From the NCBI GenBank assembly GCA_052387905.1, contig JBQTIR010000020.1, positions 1 to 64,000 of the forward strand: 64,000 nucleotides of DNA, written 5' to 3'. Made by a program: the position numbers and the translations under genes. Below are positions 42,743-50,529 of the stretch, piece after piece. Under the pieces are notes generated by a model. It saw only the letters and a program-made list of their open reading frames with translations. It was not told where the DNA came from and did no database searches. How positions within the stretch are numbered: the first letter of the stretch is position 1; each line of letters begins with the position of its first letter. The DNA comes from JBQTII01 sp052387905 (GTDB taxonomy: Bacteria; Actinomycetota; Actinomycetes; Sporichthyales; Sporichthyaceae).

Positions 42743-42861
42743 GCTGGTGGTCCTCCCGGTTACGGGGTGGACAGGCCGCCTCGGCGCCCGCGACGGACGA
42801 CCGGAGCGCCGGCGACCCTTACCGCGCCGGACCCTCCGACCTCACCGGCCGGCCTGTATAT

Positions 42862-42888
42862 CTGTCACTCTCCCGAGGGGAGTGCTAG
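42862..42888 (-). promoter_or_regulatory. CIRCE operator 1 of groEL (HrcA site)
   Basis: The right arm GAGTGCTAG matches 8 of 9 bases of the CIRCE consensus GAGTGCTAA. The left arm CTGTCACTC matches 6 of 9, with the expected 9-nt spacer. A -10-like TATACA on the minus strand lies just downstream at 42855-42860. Confidence 0.8.
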
Positions 42889-42896
42889 TCCAATGA

Positions 42897-42923
42897 TTAG
42901 CACTCGACCCCCGAGAGTGCAAG
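42897..42923 (-). promoter_or_regulatory. CIRCE operator 2 of groEL (HrcA site)
   Basis: A perfect TTAGCACTC left arm, a 9-nt spacer and GAGTGCAAG (7 of 9) form the second CIRCE element. It is 8 bp from the first, a double-site arrangement known for HrcA-regulated genes. Confidence 0.88.
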
Positions 42924-42947
42924 CCGAGCGGGGGGAAGTGACTGAGC

Positions 42948-43271
42948 TCAGGCCCGGCCGTCCAGCAACGTCACGATGTGATCGATGCCCGCGTGGACGA
43001 GGCTGAGGCTCCCCCGGATCTCCCGGAGCTGGACGTCGATCCCATCGAGGCGACCGCCATGTTCGGCTTGTGTCTCGCGCAGCGCGTTGAGCAGCAGGCG
43101 CTGCGCCCGGTACTCCGCGCGCATCCCGGCGACCTCGCTGTCCTGGCCCGCCGCGAGCGCTCGGGTGTCCGCGGCGGCGGCTTCGGCGCGCTCCACCCGC
43201 ACACCGAGTGCCCCCACCCGGCGCTCGAGGGCGCTCACCCGTTGCTCGACGTCGTTCTGGTCATCCGGCAT
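42948..43271 (-). CDS. Coiled-coil hypothetical protein
   Basis: This 107-residue, highly charged protein is predicted to be almost entirely coiled coil (heptads from VSALERRVGALGVRVERAEAA to the C-terminus). There is no signal peptide or membrane segment. I do not recognise a family. Its ATG at 43271 has TACGCT 7 nt upstream. The gene stop lies 25 bp from the outer CIRCE site of groEL, and it is on the same strand. Confidence 0.6.
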   Translation of the reverse strand: MPDDQNDVEQRVSALERRVGALGVRVERAEAAAADTRALAAGQDSEVAGMRAEYRAQRLLLNALRETQAEHGGRLDGIDVQLREIRGSLSLVHAGIDHIVTLLDGRA

Positions 43272-43278
43272 GGGCGCC

Positions 43279-43284
43279 AGCGTA
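43279..43284 (-). promoter_or_regulatory. -10 element (TACGCT) of the coiled-coil gene
   Basis: TACGCT is followed by 7 nt and ATG 43271. Confidence 0.55.
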
Positions 43285-43346
43285 AGTCGACCGCGCGCGG
43301 CGGGCGAGGCCGATCCGCCAGCTTGTGGACAACTGTCCTCGATTGG

Positions 43347-44057
43347 TCAGGGTGTGGATGACAACGATCCACCGATGGCACCAGTCGGCCCGGGCGCAGG
43401 ATCGCCCGACCGCATCGGGGAGTCCTCGGCTCGTTGACGCTCCGCGGTGACGCCGAAGTAGTCCCCGCCCTTGCGCTTGGCGTCGTCGGTGCCCCAGTCC
43501 ATCTGCTTGTCCAGCTTGGCCAGTCGCGGGATGTGCTTGGAGCAGTGAATGTAGGCCTCGTGCACACTCACCTCGACCCAGCGCTCCGGGCGGCGCCCGC
43601 CCAGGCGGGTCAGGGATTCCAGCAGTGCGACGGTCACTCGTTCGTCCGCGAGCAAGGCCTCGTGCTCGACGATCCGCGCTCCGCCGTTCACGTGCAGCCC
43701 GATCATGTCGGTGAAGAAGTCGATGAACAGCAGCCCGACATGAGGGTTCTCGGAGATATTGCCCAGGCTGGCGTAGACACCGTTGCCCCGCAGCTCCGGA
43801 TAGACGAGCGTGCGGGAGTCAAGGACCTGGACGAAACCGGGCTCCCCGGCCCGGAACGAGGAATCACAGTCGCCGCGGGAATCAGCGGTCGAGATGAAGA
43901 GCAACTCCTGACGCGCAATGAACTCCTGCATGGCCTCGTTGAGGTGATCGAGAACCTGGCGCTGGTAGAACGTGGCGGCGCGCTCAGTCGCATCCCATTG
44001 CTCCTGGAGGCGGTGTTCGCCGTCCGAGCCGGGCAGGGCGGGACCGTCGGTACGCAC
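43347..44057 (-). CDS. PPOX-class flavin-binding protein
   Basis: This 236-residue protein belongs to the pyridoxamine-phosphate-oxidase-like split-barrel family. Recognisable segments are FIARQELLFISTADSRGDCDSSFRAG, NGVYASLGNISENPHVGLLFIDF and the C-terminal VSVHEAYIHCSKHIP, the last being characteristic of this flavoenzyme branch. It may bind FMN or F420 and reduce small substrates; the substrate is unknown. The GTG at 44057 has TACGCT exactly 6 nt upstream. It ends in a disordered Gly/Pro/Ser tail. Confidence 0.82.
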   Translation of the reverse strand: MRTDGPALPGSDGEHRLQEQWDATERAATFYQRQVLDHLNEAMQEFIARQELLFISTADSRGDCDSSFRAGEPGFVQVLDSRTLVYPELRGNGVYASLGNISENPHVGLLFIDFFTDMIGLHVNGGARIVEHEALLADERVTVALLESLTRLGGRRPERWVEVSVHEAYIHCSKHIPRLAKLDKQMDWGTDDAKRKGGDYFGVTAERQRAEDSPMRSGDPAPGPTGAIGGSLSSTP

Positions 44058-44063
44058 CGAACG

Positions 44064-44069
44064 AGCGTA
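44064..44069 (-). promoter_or_regulatory. -10 element (TACGCT) of the PPOX gene
   Basis: TACGCT is followed by 6 nt and GTG 44057. The same hexamer drives the next gene downstream. Confidence 0.6.
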
Positions 44070-44089
44070 CCGACGCGGGAAGTGCGGGC

Positions 44090-44290
44090 CTAGACGGGCC
44101 GGACGGCGTCGGCCTGGGGGCCCTTGGCGCCTTGCGCGATCTCGAACTCCACCCGCTGACCTTCGTCCAGCGAGCGGTACCCGTCCGATTGGATCGCCGA
44201 GTAGTGCACGAACACATCCGCGCCGCCGTCGACGGCAATGAAGCCGAAGCCCTTCTCCGCGTTGAACCATTTCACGGTGCCCACAGCCAT
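44090..44290 (-). CDS. Cold-shock protein, CspA family
   Basis: This 66-residue single-domain RNA chaperone has the RNP1 motif KGFGFI and RNP2 VFVHYS. The ATG at 44290 is preceded by AAGGAG at a good spacing. The next cold-shock gene at 56352 encodes a close paralogue. In other actinobacteria a CspA gene also lies between groEL and the threonine-synthase-like gene, as here. Confidence 0.95.
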   Translation of the reverse strand: MAVGTVKWFNAEKGFGFIAVDGGADVFVHYSAIQSDGYRSLDEGQRVEFEIAQGAKGPQADAVRPV

Positions 44291-44381
44291 GGGGGTTTCT
44301 CCTTGTGACGTGCTGATCATCCGAACGCGGCGAGGCTATCGCTGCGCCGCCCCCGGTAAAAGGGCTGCGCCCGGGGGAGGA

Positions 44382-45644
44382 TCAGACGCCGGCGGCCCGG
44401 TAGGACGCCATCGTGGGCTTGATCGTCGCGGTGGGACCGACATGGGCGGCGATCGCGTCCAGGGTTTTGAGCCCGTCCCCGGTGTTGAACACGACGGTGT
44501 CGGCGTCGGGATCCAGCAGCCCCGACTTGAGCAACTTGCACAGCGTCGCGATCGTGACGCCCCCGGCGGTCTCGCCGAAGATGCCCTCGGTGCGGGCCAG
44601 TAGCTTCATGCCTTCGACGATCTCCTGGTCGTCGACGTCCTCAATCGCGCCCCCGGTGCGGCGCGCGACATCGAGTACGTACGGCCCGTCGGCCGGGTTG
44701 CCGATCGCGAGGGACTTGGCGATGGTGTTCGGCCGGACCGGGGCGACGAAGTCCCGGCCGTCCTTGAACGCCACCGAGACCGGCGAGCAACCGGTCGCCT
44801 GGGCGCCGAAGATCTTGTAGGGGGTGTCGTCGACCAGGCCCAGCTTGGCGAACTCGCCGTAGGCCTTGTCGACCTTGGTCAGCTGGGACCCCGATGCGAT
44901 CGGGATCACCGTCTGGGCCGGGATGCGCCAGCCCAACTGCTCCATGACCTCATAGCCCAGGGTCTTGGAGCCCTCGGCGTAGTACGGGCGGACGTTGACG
45001 TTGACGAACGCCCAGTCCTCTTCCTCACCGGCGAGCTCGGAGGCCAGGCGGTTCACGTCGTCGTAGTTGCCCTCGACGGCGAGCAGGGTGCCAGCGTAGA
45101 CGGCCGTGGTGAGGATCTTCTGCTGCTCCAGGTCCGCAGGCACCATCACGACCGAGCGGATACCGGCGCGAGCGGCGGCCGCGGCGACCGCGTTGGCCAG
45201 GTTGCCCGTCGACGGACAGGCGAGGACGGTGAACCCGAGCTCGCGGGCCGCGGCCAGCGCCACTGCGACGACGCGGTCCTTGAAGGAGTGCGTCGGGTTG
45301 CCGCTGTCGTCCTTGACCCACAGCGCGCGCATCCCCAGCTCCTTGGCCAGGTTGTCGCAGCGCACCAGCTTGGTCCAGCCGGGGTCCAGGCTCTTGGTGG
45401 ACGCGACGTGGGAAGGGACCGGCAGCAGGTCCTTGTAGCGCCAGATGTTGTTGGGACCGGCCTCGATGCTCGCGCGGGAGATGTGCGGGAAGTCGTAGGC
45501 CACCTCGAGGGGGCCGAAGCACTCACCGCAGGCGTACAGGGGGCCGATCTCGTAGGTCTGGCCACACTCGCGGCAGGACAGGCCGACGGCCGGGCCGAGC
45601 AGGCGGGTGCCACGGGGGCTCGATGTCGTGGGTGCGGAAGTCAT
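44382..45644 (-). CDS. thrC: Threonine synthase family enzyme under SAM riboswitch control
   Basis: This 420-residue PLP enzyme of fold type II has its PLP lysine in NPTHSFKDRVVAVAL and the glycine-rich phosphate loop near ACPSTGNLANAV. The N-terminus has a four-cysteine zinc-ribbon-like motif, CRECG...CGECF, seen in one threonine synthase subgroup. The expected reaction is O-phosphohomoserine to threonine. The gene is not next to hom or thrB and sits behind a SAM-I riboswitch, so a methionine-pathway role (homocysteine formation from O-phosphohomoserine, as I recall reported for a Streptomyces homologue called MetM) is plausible. The riboswitch P1 stem abuts the Shine-Dalgarno sequence. Confidence 0.9.
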   Translation of the reverse strand: MTSAPTTSSPRGTRLLGPAVGLSCRECGQTYEIGPLYACGECFGPLEVAYDFPHISRASIEAGPNNIWRYKDLLPVPSHVASTKSLDPGWTKLVRCDNLAKELGMRALWVKDDSGNPTHSFKDRVVAVALAAARELGFTVLACPSTGNLANAVAAAAARAGIRSVVMVPADLEQQKILTTAVYAGTLLAVEGNYDDVNRLASELAGEEEDWAFVNVNVRPYYAEGSKTLGYEVMEQLGWRIPAQTVIPIASGSQLTKVDKAYGEFAKLGLVDDTPYKIFGAQATGCSPVSVAFKDGRDFVAPVRPNTIAKSLAIGNPADGPYVLDVARRTGGAIEDVDDQEIVEGMKLLARTEGIFGETAGGVTIATLCKLLKSGLLDPDADTVVFNTGDGLKTLDAIAAHVGPTATIKPTMASYRAAGV

Positions 45645-45655
45645 GTGGGTCCTCT

Positions 45656-45786
45656 CCTCATCTTCCCCGGGGTCAGAATCGACGTCCGGGACGGAGTTGG
45701 CACCGTCTCCTGCCTCGCACGCGTGAGGGTGGCAGGTGGTTGCCGGGGCTTCACAGAGCCGTTCTCTCAGCCCCTCTGGATGAATG
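45656..45786 (-). promoter_or_regulatory. SAM-I (S-box) riboswitch
   Basis: Read on the minus strand, this 131-nt leader shows the S-box features. P1 pairs UUCAUC with GAUGAG. P2 is GGGGCU...AGCCCC with a GA/GUGA kink-turn. The invariant GGCAACC follows, then P3 CCUGCC/GGCAGG. The core GGUGCCAACUCC and the closing GGAAGAUGAGG complete it. The 3' strand of P1 runs into GAGGAGAGG, the Shine-Dalgarno region of the gene at 45644. Ligand-bound P1 would therefore hide the ribosome site, so translational repression by SAM is inferred. Confidence 0.92.
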
Positions 45787-45804
45787 TGTTGAGTTGTGGC
45801 GTTC

Positions 45805-45810
45805 ACTGTA
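45805..45810 (-). promoter_or_regulatory. -10 element (TACAGT) of the riboswitch transcript
   Basis: TACAGT on the minus strand puts the transcription start near 45798, about 12 nt before the first riboswitch stem. No consensus -35 is evident. Confidence 0.55.
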
Positions 45811-45882
45811 GACGAGGATTGCGGCGCCCCTGAAATCGCATTCCCACCCCCTGGCGCCGCAGACCGACGGGAAGGACCTGGA

Positions 45883-46881
45883 GTGCAGCCCGCGATCGAG
45901 CAGTGGTTCACCCGCGCCACCAGCACTCTTGCGCACTGGCCGGTGCCCGAGGTCGCTGCGGCCAAGGCAGCCGCCGGACTGAGCGTCAGCGTGGTGCTAC
46001 CCGCCCTCAACGAAGAGGCCACAGTCGCGGCGATCGTGACCGCGATCCGCACTGAACTGGTCGAGAAGTACGCCCTGGTCGACGAATTGGTCGTCGTGGA
46101 CTCCGGTTCGACCGACCGCACCGCCGAGGTCGCGGCCGCCGCCGGGGCGCAGGTGATCGCCCGCGACGCGATTCTGCCGCGCATGCCCAGCGTTCCGGGC
46201 AAGGGCGAGGTGCTCTGGCGCTCGTTGCATGCCACCTCCGGTGACCTGATCGTGTTCATCGACGCCGATCTGGAGCTGTTCTGCCCGGACATCGTCGCCG
46301 GGTTGCTGGGACCACTGCTCTGCGGTCCCACCGTCGACCTGGTCAAAGGCATGTACGACCGGCCGCTGCGCGGGGGCGCGACGGTGCTGCCGGCCGGCGG
46401 CGGCCGCGTCACCGAACTGGTGGCCCGGCCCCTGCTCAACCTGCATTGGCCCGACCTTGTCGGCGTCGTGCAGCCGCTTGCCGGGGAGTACGCCGCCCGG
46501 CGCAGCCTGCTCGAGCAATTGCCGTTCCCCTGCGGATACGGCGTCGAATTGGCGATGTTGGTCGACACGCTGGCACTGTCCGGTCTGGACGCGATCGCCC
46601 AGGTCGACCTGGGCCGGCGCCATCACCGGCACCAGGACGACGCCGCACTGGGTCGAATGGCCGCACAGATCTGGCAGGCCGCCTTGTGCCGGATCGACCG
46701 CGACCCGCCCCCGCGGGCACGTACCCATCCGCCGGCGACGCTGACCCAGTACACCCGCATCGACGGCGCCATCGAGGCCGACACCCATGACGTCACCGCG
46801 CGCGAACGGCCGCCGATGGTCACCGTGCCCGAGTACATCGCCCGTCGCGCCGCGCAGGCCGAGCGCAGCCGCACCGCCTGA
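45883..46881 (+). CDS. gpgS: Glucosyl-3-phosphoglycerate synthase
   Basis: This 332-residue GT-A glycosyltransferase (GT81-like) transfers glucose from a nucleotide sugar to 3-phosphoglycerate. It is the first step to glucosylglycerate and, in mycobacteria, methylglucose lipopolysaccharides. Motifs are VSVVLPALNEEATVAAIV, VVDSGSTDRTAEVA, the metal site IDADLELF and the acceptor loop GKGEVLWRSL. The GTG at 45883 has a GGAAGGA Shine-Dalgarno sequence 7 nt upstream and a conserved start. A frame open from 45796 would add 29 unconserved residues. Confidence 0.93.
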   Translation: MQPAIEQWFTRATSTLAHWPVPEVAAAKAAAGLSVSVVLPALNEEATVAAIVTAIRTELVEKYALVDELVVVDSGSTDRTAEVAAAAGAQVIARDAILPRMPSVPGKGEVLWRSLHATSGDLIVFIDADLELFCPDIVAGLLGPLLCGPTVDLVKGMYDRPLRGGATVLPAGGGRVTELVARPLLNLHWPDLVGVVQPLAGEYAARRSLLEQLPFPCGYGVELAMLVDTLALSGLDAIAQVDLGRRHHRHQDDAALGRMAAQIWQAALCRIDRDPPPRARTHPPATLTQYTRIDGAIEADTHDVTARERPPMVTVPEYIARRAAQAERSRTA

Positions 46882-46888
46882 GCCGCGA

Positions 46889-46930
46889 CGTCCGAAGAAG
46901 TGGCTGCAATAGCGACCGCTTCTTCGGACG
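46889..46930. repeat. Intergenic palindrome, family A copy 3
   Basis: Perfect 12-bp arms CGTCCGAAGAAG and CTTCTTCGGACG surround TGGCTGCAATAGCGACCG. It lies in the 57 bp between convergent genes, fitting a bidirectional terminator. Confidence 0.8.
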
Positions 46931-46938
46931 CTACGAGG

Positions 46939-49218
46939 TCAGGCGGGGCCGAAGGACTCCATCCCGGTGCCGGGCTCGCGGCGCCGACGGCGGTCCAGAC
47001 CGGAGCGGCGGTCCGGCATCGGCTGCTCTCCCTCCGGGGCGTCCCCGGCGTGGGCGCTGACCGTCACCGGCACCGCGCTGAGCACGGCGTTGCCCGACAA
47101 CAGGTCGACGACGGCGTCGTCGGTGAGCACGTTCGCGTTGACTCCGGGGCGTTCGGCAGCCACCCGCAGTCGGGCTTGGGGTTCGTCATGGCCCCACCCG
47201 TGTGGCAGGGACACCAACCCGGGAGCGATCTCGGCGTTGATCTCGACGCTGGCCACGACCTGCCCCGTGGCCGAGGTGACCAAAGCCCGGCCACCGTTGC
47301 GCAAGCCAAGTGAATAGGCATCAGTTTCATTGACCTGCAGGGTGCACCGACGGGCTCCGGCGATCATCGTGGGCAGGTTGTGCAGCCAGGAGTTGTTCGA
47401 TCGCAGATGCCGCCGCCCGATCAGCAGCAGCCCCCGGTCAGGCGGGGCGTCCAGACTGTCGCGCAGTTCTCGACCGGCCGCCATGAGATCCGCGGGGGCG
47501 AGGTGGACCCGGCCGTTGACGGTAGCCACGACGTCCCGCAACCGAGGTTCGAGGGCTCCGAGGTCGAGGCCGTGTGGGCTGAACTGCAGATGCTCGAGCG
47601 TGAGATCGTAAGGACCGGCGCGCAGCAGCAGGTCCACCAGACGTTCCGGGCCTCGCAGATCCCCCGGGACATCAGCGAGGTCGATCTTGAGCCGAGCCGC
47701 GGCCTGGCGGGCCCAGGCCTCGTCGAGGGCGGACAGGTCGGTCGTCGAGTCCCCGGTGGCGGCAATCGCGGCAAGGCGCAGCAAAGTCTCCCACTCCGGG
47801 TTCATGCCGAGTGGCATCGGAAGCGCCGGAGCCGAGTAGTTCGCAGTGTTGCGACAGGCGAACTGATAATGGATCAGATCGTAGTGCGAGCGCTCGAGGA
47901 CCGAGGGCACGGGCAACACGACGTCGGCCAGGGCGGAGGTCTCATTCACGTAGGAGTCGACGCACACCATCAACTCGAGAGAGCCCAGCGCTGCCCGCAT
48001 TCGGCCGGAGTTCGGTACCGACCGCATCGGGTTTCCCCCCACGGTGATCAGCGCCCGGATCCTTCCCGGTCCCGGGGTGTCGATCTCCTCGGCCAAGGTG
48101 GCGCTCGGGTACTCCCCGCAGACCACCGGCAGGCCGCGGACCCGCGTGCGCCCGGCGTCGAGGGAGAACGGCAGCGGGTGCGCACCGAAGCCGACGTCGA
48201 CCAACGAGCGGTGACCAGGGCACGGGAACATCGCGCCCCCGGGTGAATCGAGGTTGCCGGTCACGATGTTGAGGACGTCGATCAGCCACGCGGTCAGCGT
48301 CGCGTGCGGGCCGGTGGCGACGCCGATGTGGCCATAGACCACCCCCGCCGACGACCCCGCCAGGTCCCGGGCGAGGCGACGCACCGGGTCAGGACTGATT
48401 CCGATGCGCTCGGCGACCCGCGACGGGGTGAACGCCGACGCCAGTCCGGCGATCGACTCGACACCTTCGACCAGCCCCGCATTCGCGCCGAGGTCGAACC
48501 GGTCCTCAGCGACCAGCACATTCAGTAGGGCGAGCAACAGCAGCGGGTCCGTACCCGGACGGATGAACAGGTGCTCGTCGGCGCTTTCCGCGGTGGCCGA
48601 GCGGCGCGGGTCGACCACCACCACCCGGCCACCGCGCCGGCGGACCGCCCGCAGCCGGGCCCGCAGGTCCGGCGCCGTGAGCATGCCGCCGTTGGATACT
48701 GCCGGATTGGCCCCCAGCATGAGCAGAAAGTCGGTCCGGTCGATATCGGGAACCGCGATCGCCGTGGGGTCGCCGTACATCAGGCCCGCCGCTACCTGAC
48801 GCGCACGGGCGTGCAACGAGGCTGCGGAGAACACCCGGGTCGTGCCCAGTGCAGCGATCAGCGCCGGGGTGTACAGGATCGGACCCAGGGCATGGGTGAC
48901 CGCGGACCCGGAGAACACCGCGACCGCATCGGGCCCATCGGCGCGCAGGATCGCGGGCAGTCGGTCCGCCACCTCGGCGAACGCCTCACCCCAGGAGGCC
49001 TCGACCAGCGCTCCGCCGCGGCGCACCAGCGGAGTGTGGAGCCGGTCGGGATCGGTGTGCAGACCCTTGAGTGCGACCCCCTTGGGACAGATGAAGCCCG
49101 CAGAGAAGACGTCGTCGGTATCGCCGCGGATGTCGACGACCGATCCGTCCGGATCAAGGGTCACCGACAGGCCGCAGGTGGCCTCGCACAGCGGGCAGGT
49201 GCGCGCGACGGTGGCCAT
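46939..49218 (-). CDS. Molybdopterin oxidoreductase (formate dehydrogenase/nitrate reductase-like)
   Basis: This 759-residue enzyme of the DMSO reductase family has an N-terminal [4Fe-4S] site CPLCEATC plus ICPKG near residue 43. Molybdopterin-binding segments (FSGSAVTHALG, VVVVDPRRSATAESADEHLFIRPGTDPLLL) follow, with a C-terminal molydopterin dinucleotide domain (INAEIAPGLVSLPHGWGHDEP). It lacks a Tat signal and is likely cytoplasmic. No electron-transfer subunit or cofactor gene is adjacent. FdhA-like or assimilatory nitrate-reductase-like function is possible; the substrate is open. Confidence 0.85.
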   Translation of the reverse strand: MATVARTCPLCEATCGLSVTLDPDGSVVDIRGDTDDVFSAGFICPKGVALKGLHTDPDRLHTPLVRRGGALVEASWGEAFAEVADRLPAILRADGPDAVAVFSGSAVTHALGPILYTPALIAALGTTRVFSAASLHARARQVAAGLMYGDPTAIAVPDIDRTDFLLMLGANPAVSNGGMLTAPDLRARLRAVRRRGGRVVVVDPRRSATAESADEHLFIRPGTDPLLLLALLNVLVAEDRFDLGANAGLVEGVESIAGLASAFTPSRVAERIGISPDPVRRLARDLAGSSAGVVYGHIGVATGPHATLTAWLIDVLNIVTGNLDSPGGAMFPCPGHRSLVDVGFGAHPLPFSLDAGRTRVRGLPVVCGEYPSATLAEEIDTPGPGRIRALITVGGNPMRSVPNSGRMRAALGSLELMVCVDSYVNETSALADVVLPVPSVLERSHYDLIHYQFACRNTANYSAPALPMPLGMNPEWETLLRLAAIAATGDSTTDLSALDEAWARQAAARLKIDLADVPGDLRGPERLVDLLLRAGPYDLTLEHLQFSPHGLDLGALEPRLRDVVATVNGRVHLAPADLMAAGRELRDSLDAPPDRGLLLIGRRHLRSNNSWLHNLPTMIAGARRCTLQVNETDAYSLGLRNGGRALVTSATGQVVASVEINAEIAPGLVSLPHGWGHDEPQARLRVAAERPGVNANVLTDDAVVDLLSGNAVLSAVPVTVSAHAGDAPEGEQPMPDRRSGLDRRRRREPGTGMESFGPA

Positions 49219-49336
49219 CGTTCCGTTCTACCGTCCGGTGATGTCGGCTCACCCCCTGCGCGGCCCCGGAAACGCGCAAGCTTGCTCAAGCATTCAGCGA
49301 TGCGCGCAAAGTCCAGGGCTAGCGCCCGGCGGCGCT

Positions 49337-49374
49337 CACCCCCGGGCGTCCACCCCGGGCGTTCACCCCCGGGG
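49337..49374. repeat. Short tandem repeat across the lytR_C stop codon
   Basis: Three imperfect copies of CACCCC(C)GGGCGTY lie head to tail, with the LytR_C stop (TGA, minus strand, 49363-49365) inside the array. Unit number could affect the C-terminus of the protein. Confidence 0.6.
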
Positions 49375-49968
49375 AAAGGCCCCGGCCAGGATCACCGTCA
49401 ACCGGTCGTCGGGAATTCCCGCGAACGCCGGCCGGATCCGTCCCACCTGGGAGAACTCCACCATCAGCGCCTTGGCCGCGGCTTCCATGCCCGCGGGGTA
49501 GTAGACGGTGGTAGCGGGGACAGTGCCGACCCAGTCCCCCACCGCCGGGACCTTCCAGCCGCTCTTACGCAGCGCCGACTGGAAATCCGCAGCCAACCCA
49601 CCGCGGCCGGTCTGGTTGAGGATCACCACCGGTGAGCGCCGCTTCTCGGCGTCGGACATCGGGTAGACCAGCCTGATCGGCGCCGGTTCCGGCTCGGCCG
49701 CGGCCGGGGAATCCTGCTCGCGGGTGGCCGGCGCGGCGTCCGGCTCGGCCAAGGGGCCGGGTAGCGCCGCGGCATCGGCGGTGACCCCACCGACGGTCGG
49801 CGGCAGCGCCTGCGCTGCGGCAAGGTCGGCCGCGGAGATCTCGGAGCCGTCGCTGTTGCGGCCGAAACCCAGAATCAGCAGCCCGACGAGGGCGACGACG
49901 ACCGTTCCGGCAACGGCGGACGAGCCCAACAGTTGACCGGGACGCGAACCAGGCGCGGAGTCGACCAC
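49363..49968 (-). CDS. LytR_C domain membrane protein
   Basis: This 201-residue protein has one transmembrane helix near the N-terminus (VAGTVVVALVGLLILGF), an Ala/Pro-rich linker and a C-terminal LytR_C domain (SPVVILNQTGRGGLAADFQSAL, TTVYYPAGMEAAAKALMVEF). LytR_C domains are often fused to LCP enzymes of wall-polymer attachment; here the domain stands alone. The GTG 49968 lies 7 bp after the stop of the DUF3263 gene, so the pair is an operon, a conserved arrangement in actinobacteria. Confidence 0.87.
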   Translation of the reverse strand: MVDSAPGSRPGQLLGSSAVAGTVVVALVGLLILGFGRNSDGSEISAADLAAAQALPPTVGGVTADAAALPGPLAEPDAAPATREQDSPAAAEPEPAPIRLVYPMSDAEKRRSPVVILNQTGRGGLAADFQSALRKSGWKVPAVGDWVGTVPATTVYYPAGMEAAAKALMVEFSQVGRIRPAFAGIPDDRLTVILAGAFPRG

Positions 49969-49975
49969 GACCGGG

Positions 49976-50293
49976 TCAGAACTCGGCGCCGAGGCGGCGG
50001 GCGGAGCGAGCGCGCTGGCGGGCCGTCCGCAGCCGGCGCAGGCGCTTGACCAACATCGGGTCGTGCGCGAGCGCGTCCGGGTGATCAATCAGCGCGTTGA
50101 GGATCTGGTAGTACCGGTTGGCCGACATGTCGAACAGCTCGCGGACAGCCTGCTCCTTGGCGCCGGCGTAGCGCCACCATTGGCGCTCGAAGGCGAGGAT
50201 CTCGCGATCACGGTCGGTGAGCGAGCCTGCGGGGAGCGGACCAGCGTCCAGCGCGGATTCCTGTGTGGTCATCGCGGTTGCCGCGCCGTCCAT
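49976..50293 (-). CDS. DUF3263 protein
   Basis: This 105-residue cytoplasmic protein is actinobacteria-specific. The family core is LTDRDREILAFERQWWRYAG, KEQAVRELFDMSANRYYQIL and LVKRLRRLRTARQRAR, a helix-rich region resembling an HTH. It probably binds DNA, but the role is unknown. Start choice: GGAGG at 50300-50304 is 6 nt from ATG 50293 and touches ATG 50299, so 50293 is preferred. Confidence 0.88.
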   Translation of the reverse strand: MDGAATAMTTQESALDAGPLPAGSLTDRDREILAFERQWWRYAGAKEQAVRELFDMSANRYYQILNALIDHPDALAHDPMLVKRLRRLRTARQRARSARRLGAEF

Positions 50294-50458
50294 CGACATC
50301 CTCCGAACACCTACTTCGTGGCTACGTCTACGCCATCGTACGGGGCGAATCACATGGGTGTCGTTCATGGCGCCGCCAGTCGGGCGTGTTCTCGCGGTCA
50401 GCATCGCACACGGCCCGGACCGCCGGCTTTCCTTGGGAGTCGGGGCACTGACGCGGCA

Positions 50459-50489
50459 GAGCCCGCCACCGCGATGCGGTGGCGGGCTC
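50459..50489 (-). terminator. Strong hairpin terminator of the LPKTG gene
   Basis: Perfect 14-bp arms GAGCCCGCCACCGC and GCGGTGGCGGGCTC enclose a 3-nt loop. It lies 40 bp downstream of the stop at 50530, without a U-run, as is common in GC-rich actinobacteria. Confidence 0.75.
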
Positions 50490-50529
50490 AGTCGCAGTTC
50501 AGTGGGTCAGCGACCCAGGTGCAGGTTGT

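Noticed and set aside
43347..44270. An N-terminally extended PPOX gene beginning inside the cold-shock gene.
   Set aside because: The extension is the antisense-like frame of the cold-shock gene. TACGCT 6 nt before GTG 44057 fixes the start.
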